From Megalonaias nervosa (Eukaryota; Mollusca; Bivalvia; Unionida; Unionidae): a DNA stretch of 64,000 nucleotides. Position numbers and translations under genes: made by a program. The notes beneath the pieces are model-generated. The model was given only the letters and a program-made list of their open reading frames with translations, did not search any database and was not told where the DNA came from. Positions 42,475-56,541 of the stretch are shown here, piece after piece. The stretch's first letter is position 1. Every line of letters starts with the position of its first letter. The DNA lies in contig JAECUM010091498.1 in NCBI GenBank assembly GCA_016617855.1, positions 1 through 64,000 of the forward strand, given 5' to 3'.

Positions 42475-43228
42475 TTATTATTATTAAAGCAACGATTTAA
42501 TTACACATCACCGCTGAATGTATTTGCCACTTCGTTTTAAAATATAATTTGCGGTTCAATCAGCGTTTGAAAAACACTAGACACCGCCAGGTGGATACGT
42601 TTGTTTACTCACCCTGGCCAGGTTTGCTGGTTCACACCCATTCGACCACTGCGAGATCTGCCAACAAGGCTTACATACAAGGCTCAGATCAACTGTTAAA
42701 AACTAAGAAATCAACATTTCCTTGAAGACCTTGATGCTAGAGACGGACCCTTAAGAACAACCAAACGGGATCGGTTTAACCCTCACTGGTTCCTTTTCCC
42801 CAAAAGAATATCCCCTCATGTTGATTCTTGGGTTGGTACAAGGTTTGGGGCGGAAGTTCTAATGCAGGTATGAGCCCTCCACTACCCATTTCGAAGAAGG
42901 CTTGGGTTTTAAAATGGTCGATTCGCAACTTAAAAAGGGTCGGTCCAGCACCCTTGCTGTTATTTCAACAGTTACAGTATCTAAATCTCACCTTTTTCAC
43001 ATCAGTGACTCGCATTCACAGCCCCAGGTTTTCGGCCCGGTTCATTATCCAATAGTTTGCAGCGTTGGTGACCTCCATGCTGAGCCACCCTTCATAGTCT
43101 TTCGACACCGTCAGGTAAGCTTCTCGTTAAAGACTCTTGTCCCTGAAAGACAAACATATGTTAAGGTGAATTTATATAGACGAAACTTTAATATTACATG
43201 AACTGCTTTTTTTTAATCGTTATTTGAT

Positions 43229-43233
<5 letters not shown>
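42475..43233. other. non-coding region
   Basis: No gene supported. The short stretch ACAAGGCTCAGATC-ACTGTTA (42679) recurs at 45485, so a dispersed repeat may be present. Confidence 0.5.

Positions 43234-43319
<86 letters not shown>
43234..43319. repeat. (TA)n microsatellite
   Basis: About 42 uninterrupted TA units. Confidence 0.97.
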
Positions 43320-43321
<2 letters not shown>

Positions 43322-45536
43322 AAGTATGTTGCTAACTTTCAATATGTATGCATGTATATATAAGCAGTAGGATAAAATATCGGTACGAACACACCAACAA
43401 TTTTTCCTAGGTTTTCGACTACATTGTGACCCAAAACCTACCTATGATCTACACGTATATTCTACTGCTAAATACGTTTTTAATCTTTAATGTTTTATAC
43501 CACAGGGAGAGTAGAAAAATCAATCGGGATCAGAACGCTCTATAAGGCAGACGCTTCTAGACATCAGTGGATAGGGGCCTTACTTGTGACGAGGTCATAG
43601 TGACAGCAAAAGCAGATAAAACAGTACCATTAACGAGAAGTAGAACACACCATGATGGCCAGTAATGATGACACCGTGATGGCAAACACAAATGTTACCA
43701 TTCCGCTGTATGGAAGAAATGACAGAGCACCACTGTCGAAAACAGAGGTTATCGTTATGACGAATGCAAATTCTCCGCACCACTAGCGGCGACAGATGAC
43801 AACATGATGGTTAACTCAGCAGGCTCAGTGATAAGCCCTTTGTTTCAGCACGAACCAAGGTGATAGGTTGCCAGGACCTACCAAAGGCAGAATATCGAAA
43901 ATGTGATGCGCCAATTGTTTTCATGAGCGATTAGAGCGACTAATGAAAAGGTTCACCCATAATAGCCATGATCGGTTGAGCACGAAGATCACTCACCGAG
44001 ATTCACCATAAGTGTAGATATTACGATCGTGAGGACTAGAGCAATACATCCTTCTTCGTACAGCATGTTACCCATTCATTCTGTTGTAAAGGGATTCATC
44101 AATGTGACAAAGTATGGGGTGATTTCGCGCGCCATCGTTTGAAATAGAAGGTCTCATCAATGTCTCCGATAGGTTGTAGGATGTGGTCAAGGAAGATAAT
44201 GATTTACCCAAAACAAAGACTAATCGCGGCACTGACCGACTGAGGCAAGGTATCTCGTGGTAAAGATTGCTGTTCGCTAAGCAGCCTACCAACGTATCTG
44301 AAGTTTGTCGTGAAAATTTACACTCCAGTAGTATTCGGGAGCAAATCCCGCCACATCCTGAAATCTAACAAAGTAAGCAGACACTCCTCTTCAAACGAAT
44401 TTGTAGAGAATCAGATCGATGGTAATCCAGCATTGCTGCAGTCGCAGTTCGTTTTGAGGAATATCAGCCTAGAGACCTCCATCTTGGAGAACAAATTGAT
44501 AATGGTTGTACTGAAAATGATGTGATGTTTAGAACAAAATAATATGCCAGAACAATTCTTAGTGTCATTTACCAGAGAAACATTTTCAAGTTCATTTACC
44601 ATAGAACGATTTGCATCGTTATTAGCCAGAGGAACTGAAGTGTCATTAGCAGAGGAATCTTACTAGATAGCATTTTGCAGTACAATATTCCCAAGGAATA
44701 TTTCACAGAGAAAGTCATTTGAAAGACAACATTTCTCAGTTTCACATACCGGAGGAATTGCAGTGTGACTTTACAAAGAAAGGTGTAATTTACCACAGGA
44801 ATTACAGTGCGAAATTCACTCTTCGAAGCAGCCGTAGGTAATGAGGTCCGAATCCGATACCCACTGGATGTAAGTCGAATACTCTTCCACCATGACCTTT
44901 ACAACGATAGACGTACCAATGGTTGTAGACACTTATTAGCTTACTGTATATATATACATATATGTCTGTCAGTCAGTCTGTATGTATGTAGGTAGGTACG
45001 TACGTAGTTTACATATACGTATATATGTCGCTTGCTTCTTCAACAGTGTTTTCGTTTTTCTTTATTGCAAGGCATCATCAGTTGGTCATATAATTACGCT
45101 CAAAAGTTTAAATACCGCATTTCCTCCTAACATAAATACTATAGCCCCATATTGAACAATTACTGTGTATCATTTGCTCGTTTCATTCGGATGATCTCTA
45201 ACAGGTATTCAGATTCATTTCAAGATGGCTTTTTGTATAATTTTAGCTCTGCAGTAGCTACAATTGAATCTGGTGAGACAACGCTGACGATGAAGGAAGG
45301 GGAGCTTACATGCTGAAAAAAAAGCATGACCTTTGAAGTGTTGGTAAAATGGAACTTGATATACCAATAGTAGTGGTATATCAAATTTGCCCATGGCGTG
45401 TGAATACACTTTTGGATCATGTTTTTATAGCTATTATATAAACACTTACAAACAAACATGCATACATCTCTCTCATATTACTTACAAGGCTCAGATCGAC
45501 TGTTACTCTTTACCTTCTCAACTTCTTCTCAACTTT

Positions 45537-45540
<4 letters not shown>
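43320..45540. other. non-coding region with degenerate short repeats
   Basis: No gene supported. Stretches near 43600-43760 (ATGACA/ATGATGG words) and 44540-44815 (loosely repeated CATTTACCAGAGGAA-type units of about 25-35 bases) look like eroded minisatellites. Confidence 0.45.

Positions 45541-45567
<27 letters not shown>
45541..45567. repeat. (CA)n microsatellite
   Basis: About 13 CA units. Confidence 0.95.
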
Positions 45568-45569
<2 letters not shown>

Positions 45570-45679
45570 TAGGTTCTCCAAGACCTAGAAATATGGTTAA
45601 GACAAATAATGTCCAACCGAATTTCTCGTGTCAAACCGAACCTAAATAAATAAGTAACAACTATAATGATTTGACCATT

Positions 45680-45995
45680 TAGCCAGTCCAAACATAATTA
45701 CAAAATAGCATACACATATAGCACACAATGGACAATATTTGATCACTGGCAATGATCACTCGAAGTAATCAAACTCCCACAAACCACCCCAGGTTGAGGA
45801 GTATCTCACATTAGAATAGGAATGGTGTACAAACCCTAAACCCAAATTTATAAAAACGAAATTTTAAAAGTTAAACACAGCCAGCACATGCACATGGATA
45901 ACAAAACAACTACACATAAAACCCATTAACTTTCGACACTAGGATAAGTTCCTCAAATGATGTTAATCTGAGAAGGACCACACCAATAACGCATT
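45680..45995. repeat. dispersed repeat, copy 2
   Basis: Second copy of the block at 34570-34912, same orientation, ending in GGACCACACCAATAA. Confidence 0.65.
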
Positions 45996-46275
45996 ATACA
46001 AAACAAAAAACAGATATTAATAAAGATGTTTATCTCTATTTATGCATAAACGTTTTTGAGATATTGGTCAATAGAGATATACGTATCTTTAAGATCCAGT
46101 TTTATGTATTCAAATATCATTAATCTGTGCTGTATATGCATATTTCCATGTCAACTATTCCTTTAAGACAAAGACAATTAGGTTAAAAATGTAAGTATGA
46201 CGTCATCTCGTTTATGTCATATTGTTTATATTATTGATCACTTAGAAACAGAATATATTTAATGACGTAATTATA

Positions 46276-46400
46276 GGTTACTGCATTTGTATGGGAAAAT
46301 ATGAAAGAGTTTTTCGGATGGCTATACTGCACGACCTTGGGAGTGCAGTATATCCATCCGACAAAACGAGTTCATATTTTCCCATACAAATGCAGTAGCC
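46276..46400. mobile_element. fold-back element (long hairpin)
   Basis: Arms 46276-46332 and 46343-46400 are about 57 bp each and nearly perfect complements, for example CTGCATTTGTATGGGAAAAT at 46281 and its complement at 46374-46393. The loop is about ten bases. No coding. The size and symmetry suit a fold-back MITE or an end-to-end inverted copy of a transposon terminus. Confidence 0.7.
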
Positions 46401-46403
46401 TTT

Positions 46404-47501
46404 TTATTATATGCTCATTTTCTTATTCTACCCAAGGCTTAAATATATAAACAAAAATACACTACAAGAAACAAAGTAATTGAATGCATGTCGTATTCCA
46501 AACTAAATACACAAGCGTAGATGCATCATTACACAACAACATTATTAATGCGCACGTAACTCCGCCCAGATAAATTTGAAGTTGGTCCCGCGCTAGACGT
46601 AAGTTTCGAAAGAAAATGGCGTTTGGTCTACTTAAAATTGAAATTTGGAGTCATATTGTGAATGAATGCGCATTGCAACAACTTTTTCTTTTGATCTGGA
46701 ATGAATGCGTTTTGGTATTTTTGTTGATTCGACGCAATTTCGTGATTATGGCCTGGATTTAGTAATTTACATCCGATTCCAGCATCGTCTGTGCCAGTTC
46801 TACATGAAATACATCGTATTGAAGCAACGAGGCAGAAGTGTGCTGACATCGGCATGCGTGTTTCTGTTCTGTTATTGAATGATTCAGATCATAATGTAGG
46901 AAAAATATGAAGTCCTTCAATTGCAATTGTCGAAAAGACGCCGTGGAATTTAATGTTTATTTCATTTTGAGTGCAGTAAGAAGGATGTAACTGAACTTTG
47001 AATATAGTCGAAATTACAGTACAGTTTCGAAATGTGTGATCAACCTTGAGAACCCATGACATGGCTCATGTAATTCGGATTTGCAGAACTAAGGACGTAC
47101 ATTTTGAGGAAATTCAGGATTTAAAATTGTACGTATATTTTGCCATTTTGGTTACCAGCTAAAGAAGACAGTTTATGTCTTATAACTGCATAATATGTGT
47201 AAGGACCCTGTCTGGCGTCTATAGCTAGCCTAAATCTGAAACAATGTATCAAAAAGTTAACGCGGAATGTGCCAAAGCTGCTGATATGTGGCAGTCCATG
47301 AAACATCTGTTGGTATGTGGGAGTTCATGAAATATCTGCTTTAGTTCATTCAGAAATAAATGGTTTGTTTACAATATAAAGTAGTTCCTTTACTCGCGTG
47401 AATTCACTATGAATTAAACACGCGAGTTCAATATCGCAAGATCTTGCACGAATCTGACAATGTAAAGTTAACGGAGATATAAAAAAGTGAGCATATAATA
47501 A
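46404..47501. repeat. 1.1-kb interval with short inverted ends
   Basis: TATTATATGCTCATTTTCTTA at its left and its approximate complement (ending GAGCATATAATA) near 47480-47499 enclose non-coding sequence. A further hairpin, ACTCGCGTG ... CACGCGAGT, lies at about 47393-47429. Could be a non-autonomous DNA transposon beside the fold-back element. No target-site duplication identified. Confidence 0.35.
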
Positions 47502-47590
47502 TCAATGATATTGAATTCAGTTTGAATTCAGTCTGATGAAGCAATAAAGCGAGACCGGTCACATTCTCTTCGTGTTGGTGTTGTTTATTT

Positions 47591-47592
<2 letters not shown>

Positions 47593-47670
<78 letters not shown>
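47593..47670. repeat. (TA)n microsatellite
   Basis: Two TA runs split by a single AACA interruption near 47632. Confidence 0.95.
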
Positions 47671-49573
<1,903 letters not shown>

Positions 49574-50689
49574 CCTTGAAGTCGGGTTGATTTTGTATAT
49601 TAACAATTTGAATTTTAGCACATGTTCCAAGCTTTCTCTTGTAGCGAACTAGCAATTTACAGAAAAAGAAATTTTGCAATTTAAACGTCAGTTTGTAAAT
49701 GTATTGATTCTGGAGATACTATTTTGTCTACAGAATAATAATTGCGCACACGATGTAAATTAAACAGCTGAAATAAACTGTCTAATTAACAGGGTATATT
49801 TGTGGAAGAAGTTTTGTTATTTCTAACATGTTACAAATGCAACAAAGAACAAGTCATGAAGGAAATGAAAACAAACAAATACAAAAAGCCACTGAAATTC
49901 AGAGCATGTTAAATCAACGAGAATAAAAGAACTGAACAGAAAATAAACAGATTAGAAAGATTAGTCAACAAACAATTACACATGAATGCGTGGAAAAGTA
50001 AATAAAAATCCTTCCAACGGACATCGGCAGGAGCGGTAATGAACTCTTGCTGAAATCTAATTTGCGATACGTTGTCGGAATCAGTAGTTAGTTTGGAGCT
50101 GAAGGAGTTGTTTAAAGCAAATCACAACAACCAACAAAGCGGTACACGTCGGTTAATGATCGACAGGTGCTGATTTTAGAAATTGTGAATGATTTCTACT
50201 CTCTGTACTTCAGATTAACCTAAGTTTAATTAGTTCGGCTCACATAAAGATATGACATAGAATTTCATAAATACTATATGGTGCCGTTTACCCTTGGACC
50301 TGGGTTCGAATCTCCGTAGGGTACGAATTAAAAATTCTCTAACCTGTATGATAGTATTACTTGTATTATATAGTAATTCTGCCTCGTATTATCAATTATC
50401 AATCGTTTCATCTTGATTACAAACTTTAATTTGACTAAGTTTTCCACACTACTTGAACTCTTTACGTTTCACAGTGTAGGTGTGAGCTTTCGTTCGTTTT
50501 TTTTCTGGAAGTGCGTTTTTGCGTCTCTCAGATGTGACAATAATTTTAAGGGCAGAACGAATTTATTTGGGGTTGAATCAGGACTCTCTTGGTTTAGTGA
50601 CAAAAGTGGAGGACATTGATGCAGGCTCACTCATATCGTCTTCTGAATCACTTGCATGGATTGAGCTAACAGTTCAGCTCGAGTGTGGG
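49574..50689. other. non-coding region
   Basis: Includes the second copy of a small dispersed repeat (50145-50256) and an isolated GGGTTCGAATCTCC at 50302 resembling a tRNA B box without an A box. No gene supported. Confidence 0.5.
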
Positions 50690-52035
50690 GTGATGGATGA
50701 TATAGCTGAAGTGATGAATAGTATTTTTTGTAATTTAAGGGAAGAATATTTTTGGAGATTTTATCTCCTTCTCTTACATTCTACGCTAACACAGGACAAT
50801 TGTGATGTTTTACGGTATAGGTGGCGTGATGAATGGGGTGGTATATACGGTATATAAGAGTTTGTTTTGTGGGATTTAATCTCCTTTTCTAACATTCTAA
50901 GCGAAAACAGGACGTTTTGGGGGATAGGGAGTGCGATATAGTTGGATGGTATAGAGGGTATAATGAATAGTATTTTTTTGGCAATGTAACGGATAGTATA
51001 CTGTGTAAGATTTTATCTCTTTCTTTTACATTTTAAGCTAAAAGATGGTGTTTGGATTGTGAGTATGATCTGCTGGATGGTATATTTGGTGTAATGGATA
51101 ATATTTATGTGGTGTAAGGGATAGATATTTTGTGAGATTTACTTTCCTTCTGTTATATTCTAAGCGAACACAAGTCATTTTGGATGGTGCGTGTGATATA
51201 CTGGTTTGTATAGCTGGTGTGATGGAAAGTATTTTTGTGGTTTAAGGGATCGTATATTTTGTGAGCTAGCACAGGACATTTTTGACTGATGTTTTAAGTG
51301 ATAGATGGTGTAGATGGGGTAATGGATAGTATTTGATGGGATGTTGGATGGTATGTAATGTGTGTATGTTTTGTTTGTTTTCATCTCCTCTTTTACTCTA
51401 AGCTAACACAATGTGACGTGTGTAAGGGTGATGATATAGGTGATGTTTTGGATATTATGTTTGTGAAATTTGTTCTCCTTCTCTTACATCCTAAGCTTAC
51501 AGATTGCGTTTGTTTTGGATAGAGTGCATAATGGGATGTTGGATGGTATATAAATTATGTGAGAGTCTTTTTATGGGATTTTATCTTCATCTCTTAAACT
51601 CAAAGTTAAAAGTGGCCACTTGCGATAGTGTGTATAGGATGGTGAATAGAACAGGGATTTTGCATGATATATAGGTGTGATGGATGGTGTTTTGTGGTGT
51701 AAGGGATATTATATTTTATGAGATTTCATCTTCTTCTCTTACATTCTAAGTGAACACATATCATTTTGGATAGTGAGAATGATATACTGGATAGCATTGT
51801 GGCGTGATGATATTATTTTTATGGTGTAAGGGATAGACATTTTAGGAGATTTCATCTTCTTCGTTTACATTCTAAGCTAAAACACAAGACATTTGGGATA
51901 GTGTGTTTAGGGGGTGTTAAATGGTATAGTTGATATGATGGATAGCATTTTTTCTGGTGTAAGGGATAATCTATTTTACGAAATGTCATCTTTTCGTTTA
52001 CATTCTAAGTTAACACATGACTTTTGGAGAGTCTG
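50690..52035. repeat. satellite-like tandem array, unit about 125-135 bp
   Basis: The phrase CTTACATTCTAAGCTAACACA recurs in diverged form near 50771, 50889, 51023, 51150, 51393, 51484, 51593, 51738, 51863 and 51996, mostly 110-145 bases apart. Each is preceded by a GTGTAAGGGATAGTATATTTTGTGAGATTTTATCTCCTTCT-like stretch (in pieces) and followed by GGATGGTATAG...GTGATGGATAG. About ten eroded units; no coding. Confidence 0.8.
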
Positions 52036-52053
52036 TGTGTGTGTTTTTGTGTC

Positions 52054-52133
<80 letters not shown>
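52036..52133. repeat. (GT)n microsatellite
   Basis: About 40 GT units with a few interruptions at the start. Confidence 0.96.
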
Positions 52134-52139
52134 GACCGT

Positions 52140-52667
52140 TGTTTTTGCATATAAAACTCACTTTGTCAAGATCAAATTCGTTTCACCTACCTAGCCGCTT
52201 GCAACGCTGTTACTCAGTAACGGCACGATTGAGGTCAGCCACTTGCAACACTATAGCCATTTTCCCCTTAATGTCCAGCACAGTGACGTCACTGAAGCTA
52301 TAAATTTTGAGGCTATAAATGGGTTTTTCCATAGGCATTTCCACAGGTTTAACTATAAATAGATACTAGAATTTTTAAATAGGATCGTCACACAAAGTGA
52401 GGCTGTAAATATATGCTGGGTTTCCCATAGGATTTTACCACACTTTATGGCTAAAAATAAATACTAGGTATTTCCAAAGGAATTTCGTACAAGATGTGAC
52501 TTTAAATTGATACTAGGTTTCTTCTAACTTGACGTTCCTGCAAGCTGTAACTATAAATAGATTCTAGCGTTTTTCCATATAGAATTTTGGTGGTTTAAGA
52601 GATAGTCTATTTGGTGAGATTTTATCTCATCCTCTTACATTTTAAGCTAACACAGGAAGTTTGGAGA

Positions 52668-52722
<55 letters not shown>

Positions 52723-53130
52723 TATGTGAATGTATATGTCTATGTTGTGTTTCTCACCAAAAACCCTTGTCGCTATCAAATTCATTTCACCTACCTACAT
52801 ACTGTATTCAGGTCAGCCATTTGTAACACTGATATTTAGTAGCCTCCGGATTGAGGTCAGCCACTTGCAGCATTGTTGCCAATTTTTTTCTAGTGTCCAG
52901 TACCGTGACATAATTGAGCCTAGCAATTTGGAGGCTATAAAGATAGATTTTGGTTTTCCCACATGATTTTAATAAAATATGAGACTATAAATAGATACTA
53001 ACATTTTTCCAAAGGATTTACCACAAGTTGTAGCTATAAATAGATTCTGGGGTTTTTCCGAAAAAGGAATTTCAAAAAGTTGTAGCTTTAAATAGATACT
53101 TGGTTTTTCTATAGGATTTTTCTACTAGGT
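52140..53130. repeat. higher-order repeat: unique block plus 60-bp units, twice
   Basis: The order satellite unit, (GT)n, a block with TTTCACCTACCTA and GATTGAGGTCAGCCACTTGCA, then several roughly 60-bp units (CTATAAATAGATACTAG-TTTTTCCATAGG) occurs at about 52000-52560. It repeats at about 52610-53130, including a second (GT)n at 52670-52718. A partial third copy of the GAGGTCAGCCACTTGCAAC block lies at 53411-53520. Confidence 0.75.
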
Positions 53131-53878
53131 TCATCCATTTTAGTGTAAACCAATGTAATCTAATGTTCTGGAATACGTTTATTCTCCGTTAAATTTTCGG
53201 GGACAATTTAGTAATTTTAGCATTACTTTTAGTCACATCCATTTTGCGTTGGTATTTTCTTTGATTACATATTTATAGCATCATTACAATTATGCAAATT
53301 TATAGACACCGCCAACATAAATTCAGGTCTAGGTAATGCTTTATATACAAATCTCGAATACAACAATAAAGTCATTATACAACAGGTACCTATAACAAGC
53401 GTGTGCAGTCTGAGGTCAGCCAATTCCAACACTCTTACTAAGAACTCCGCCTGATTTGAGGTCAGCCACTTGCAACGTTGTTGTCATTTTTCCCCAGCGC
53501 CCAGTACTCTGACGTCACCCATGTTAATTTCCCATTGTTCCTATACAGACCCATCCACCCACCCCATATTAAATTCCCATTGTCACTATAGTGCAAACCA
53601 CCTCTTTTAACATTGAAGTTCTATGGTCTCTATATTACTCCCTATACTGCTCACGTGCCTATGTATCATACCCATTTACGCATGTGCCAGACCCACTAAA
53701 CCAAGTACAAGTCTCACGTACCCATGTACCAGACCCACGTTCCTAAGTAGCAGACCAGCTTAAATTGGAATATAACCTGAGAGGTAAATATGTTCAGCCC
53801 CTGTAAATATGAACATATAGCCCTGTGTAGTATGCACTGGTTTCAGTAAATTTGAAATTACCCACTGAAAAGTCAATA
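53131..53878. other. non-coding region with repeat fragments
   Basis: A fragment of the higher-order repeat (53411-53520) and short repeats of CCCATGTACCAGACCCAC type near 53650-53750. No gene. Confidence 0.5.
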
Positions 53879-53887
53879 GAGCAGACA

Positions 53888-54153
53888 TTTGTTGTTGTTG
53901 TTGTTGTTGTTGTTGTAGGGTTTATGCTACTCTTCAGCACAAGATAGGCTATACATGGCGGCCAGTATAAATGGTTGAGGAGGAAACCTGGAAAACTCCG
54001 GAAAAAACCATCGTTCCTCGAGAAGCTACTGGCAAGCTTTCTCACATACCCACATTGGCTGAAACCGAGAGTCGAACCCACGCAAATGGAGGTGAGATGG
54101 CAGTGATCCGTAACGGTGAGCGCTTTAGACCACTCGGCCACTCGGAGCCCCAT
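53888..54153 (-). mobile_element. tRNA-derived SINE with target-site duplication
   Basis: On the minus strand, from 54153: a tRNA-like head with box A (GAGTGGCCGAGTGG) and box B (GGGTTCGACTCTC), then a conserved-type middle with TTTTTTCCGGAGTTTTCCAG, and a tail of about ten ACA/CAA units (53890-53917). The nine bases GAGCAGACA flank it exactly (53879-53887 and 54154-54162). The head resembles Leu/Ser tRNA. The middle recalls the conserved domains of invertebrate SINE families, but I cannot name the family. Confidence 0.88.
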
Positions 54154-54162
54154 GAGCAGACA

Positions 54163-55716
54163 GAGGTGCAACAATGGGAAAAACCTATATTGTTTGTTGA
54201 TCCCTTCAAGTATGCTTGGCGTATGTACTGCAATATTTAATAAATATTCCCATTTCTTGCTGACCTGTCGTGAGACAATTTCAATACCAAAGTAATAATG
54301 AATCTATGTGGTAGAACCTCTGCAAACTAAAGATCAGAATCTCTTTTGAGACAGAGCTTAAGTCATCATATGAGCACAGATACTCGGAATCAATCAATAG
54401 AAACAATAAATGGAGTACTCATCTTTCTTACGAATATATTCGCGTTTTAAAAATGATTATGAGCGGAATATACAACTGAAACACACAAATACTTTTTAAT
54501 TATCAATTTTCCTCAATTCGAATGCACTATTTTTAAGAATGAAATGTGTATGTATATTTCACAGATGCATGGACATGGGCATAACACTAATGAGGGTATT
54601 TGTGAAGTTTTCGAGCGATCTCTGCAAATTCAAACACCGATCAAATAACGAAAAGGTACATTCTATGCAATTATTAAATAATTCCAAATGACGTTTGCTA
54701 CTTTTATGCTATGTCTATGTAGTTCTGTTTGTGAAAGCTCTGTTGTTGGGAAGCTTTAGAATTAGTACTTGCTAGAGAATAAAAACTCTAAGGAGTTGAG
54801 TCAGTACAAGTTTTCCCAAATCATATGAATGAAATCCCTTAGGCAGTCCCTTAGTATTTATAAAAATACATAACACGAGCAAAAATAAACTTGCCCTAGG
54901 ATAGAAAACAATTTTCAATAATTTTCATTGGCGATTGGATTTGATGACAGCTCAGATAGGCAGCTGAACATAACCGCTTCGTCTGCTTAGATAATTAAGA
55001 AAATTCAAATAATTTGCAATGGGTCCTTTCCTATATGATATTTTGGCATGATGAATATATAACTATTTTCTTCTTATGCCACACATCCATATTTCGGGCG
55101 AATATGCTTCTGTAAAACGGGGCTAATGGAGGAATTTTAAGAGCGCCTGTTACTCTTTCAAAGTTTAAACGCCCATGCCTCCGCAACAAGATAAACTATT
55201 TGAGTGAAATATTTTGCTACGTATCTTTTTACAAACACGATTTTATTATCAAATGATCTCAGATTTTATAACAATATTTCAGTGAATTTTATCGTGGAAT
55301 CAATTGTCACGTCTTTCCTTGTTGTAACAGTATTATATGACAAACAGATTAGTATAAAGAAATAAAATGTTATTCAGTTAAAAAAAGTAGAAATGCGTTT
55401 TCAAATATACTTAGAGAATAGAAATGCAAAATTCACTCGTGTATGTTCCAGGCAATGTTTGTAATATTTTGTTACAAAAGGCATGATAAAAAATGAATGT
55501 ACAAATTGAAAATGTGACTTTCATCTCTCATTTTTCAAAATATTTTCAAATCAAGTACACAAATCCATTCTCTCATCGCATGTCTATAAAGGATACTATT
55601 ATTTCTACTATTGATGACAACTAACATAAAATTAGTTCGGTTTATGAAATGTGTACTATGAGTGGACTGCTTTCAACCACATGATATTTATCGTGCAGGT
55701 CTGAGTAGTGATTTTC

Positions 55717-55719
<3 letters not shown>
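54163..55719. other. non-coding region
   Basis: A/T-rich. No gene, RNA or repeat recognised. Confidence 0.55.
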
Positions 55720-55793
<74 letters not shown>

Positions 55794-55795
55794 AC
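55720..55795. repeat. (CT)n(CA)n compound microsatellite
   Basis: About 24 CT units directly followed by about 13 CA units. Confidence 0.97.
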
Positions 55796-56311
55796 GTGTA
55801 TGATTTCTGACGTTCTGGTGTACCTAGAAAATTCTCTCAGTATATTGAAATCAGGCTTACTCCATGAGACTTTATGAAGCCACCTGAAAGCATTTCGACA
55901 AGGTAGAGGAATTGGTGTTCTATGTTGACCCTTCATATGTACATTTAGGACTTTATAATGGGAAGGGTGTGACATGATATTCTTGGGTTATGTTTAGTTT
56001 ATGGATCTCAAACACTAGTTCAAAACCTGTTTGTTCGGAAAGCAATGAAAACAAGAACTGACCATAACAATTATATTAGTGGACAAAAATATCTTTGTGT
56101 CAATAGCCTGATTCCAAAGACAATTCAAGCTCCGCCTCCACTCTTGATTTACTGGTCAGTCCTTTATGACACGTTTGAAATCCTCAATATAAGTTGACGT
56201 TATTCCATGACCGGGCAGTAGGAACGTTGTGTGATATTAAAAACATAACGTAGTTGAAAATATACGTTTATGCTTAACAGTTTCTGTTAATAAGATTTCG
56301 GTCAAAGAAGG

Positions 56312-56541
56312 ATGCATGCAGTCGGATCCTTAGCTTGGAGAATTCTCTTCAGTCTGACATTCATGTCACACTTGTACAAAGAGTTTTCTTGCGAATCAAA
56401 AGTTCACAACACTGACAATGGCTTGGAACAGAATATCGCTGAAAACCAAATGCAAAACATGAGAACTGAATATACTGAGCAAAAAATATTGAACCGTCTG
56501 GGGTTACACCAAACACCGAGGCCAAAAGTATTAATTCCTGG
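56312..56541 (+). CDS. candidate first coding exon of a host secreted protein
   Basis: Begins MHAVGSLAWRILFSLTFMSH, which could be a signal peptide. It continues 76 codons to a strong donor (CCTG|GTAAGTATT at 56541/56542), ending in phase 1. The last residues (KILNRLGLHQTPRP) recall the start of TGF-beta-family propeptides, which often have an IL..LGL..PRP box; this is a resemblance only. The phase fits the candidate exon at 60719. It could be a chance ORF. Confidence 0.4.

Noticed and set aside
50295..50320. Isolated tRNA B-box-like GGGTTCGAATCTCC
   Set aside because: No A box at the right distance and no SINE tail; too little to call.
51914..52161. Cys/Val and Thr/His repeat ORFs
   Set aside because: Translation of the GT run in two frames.
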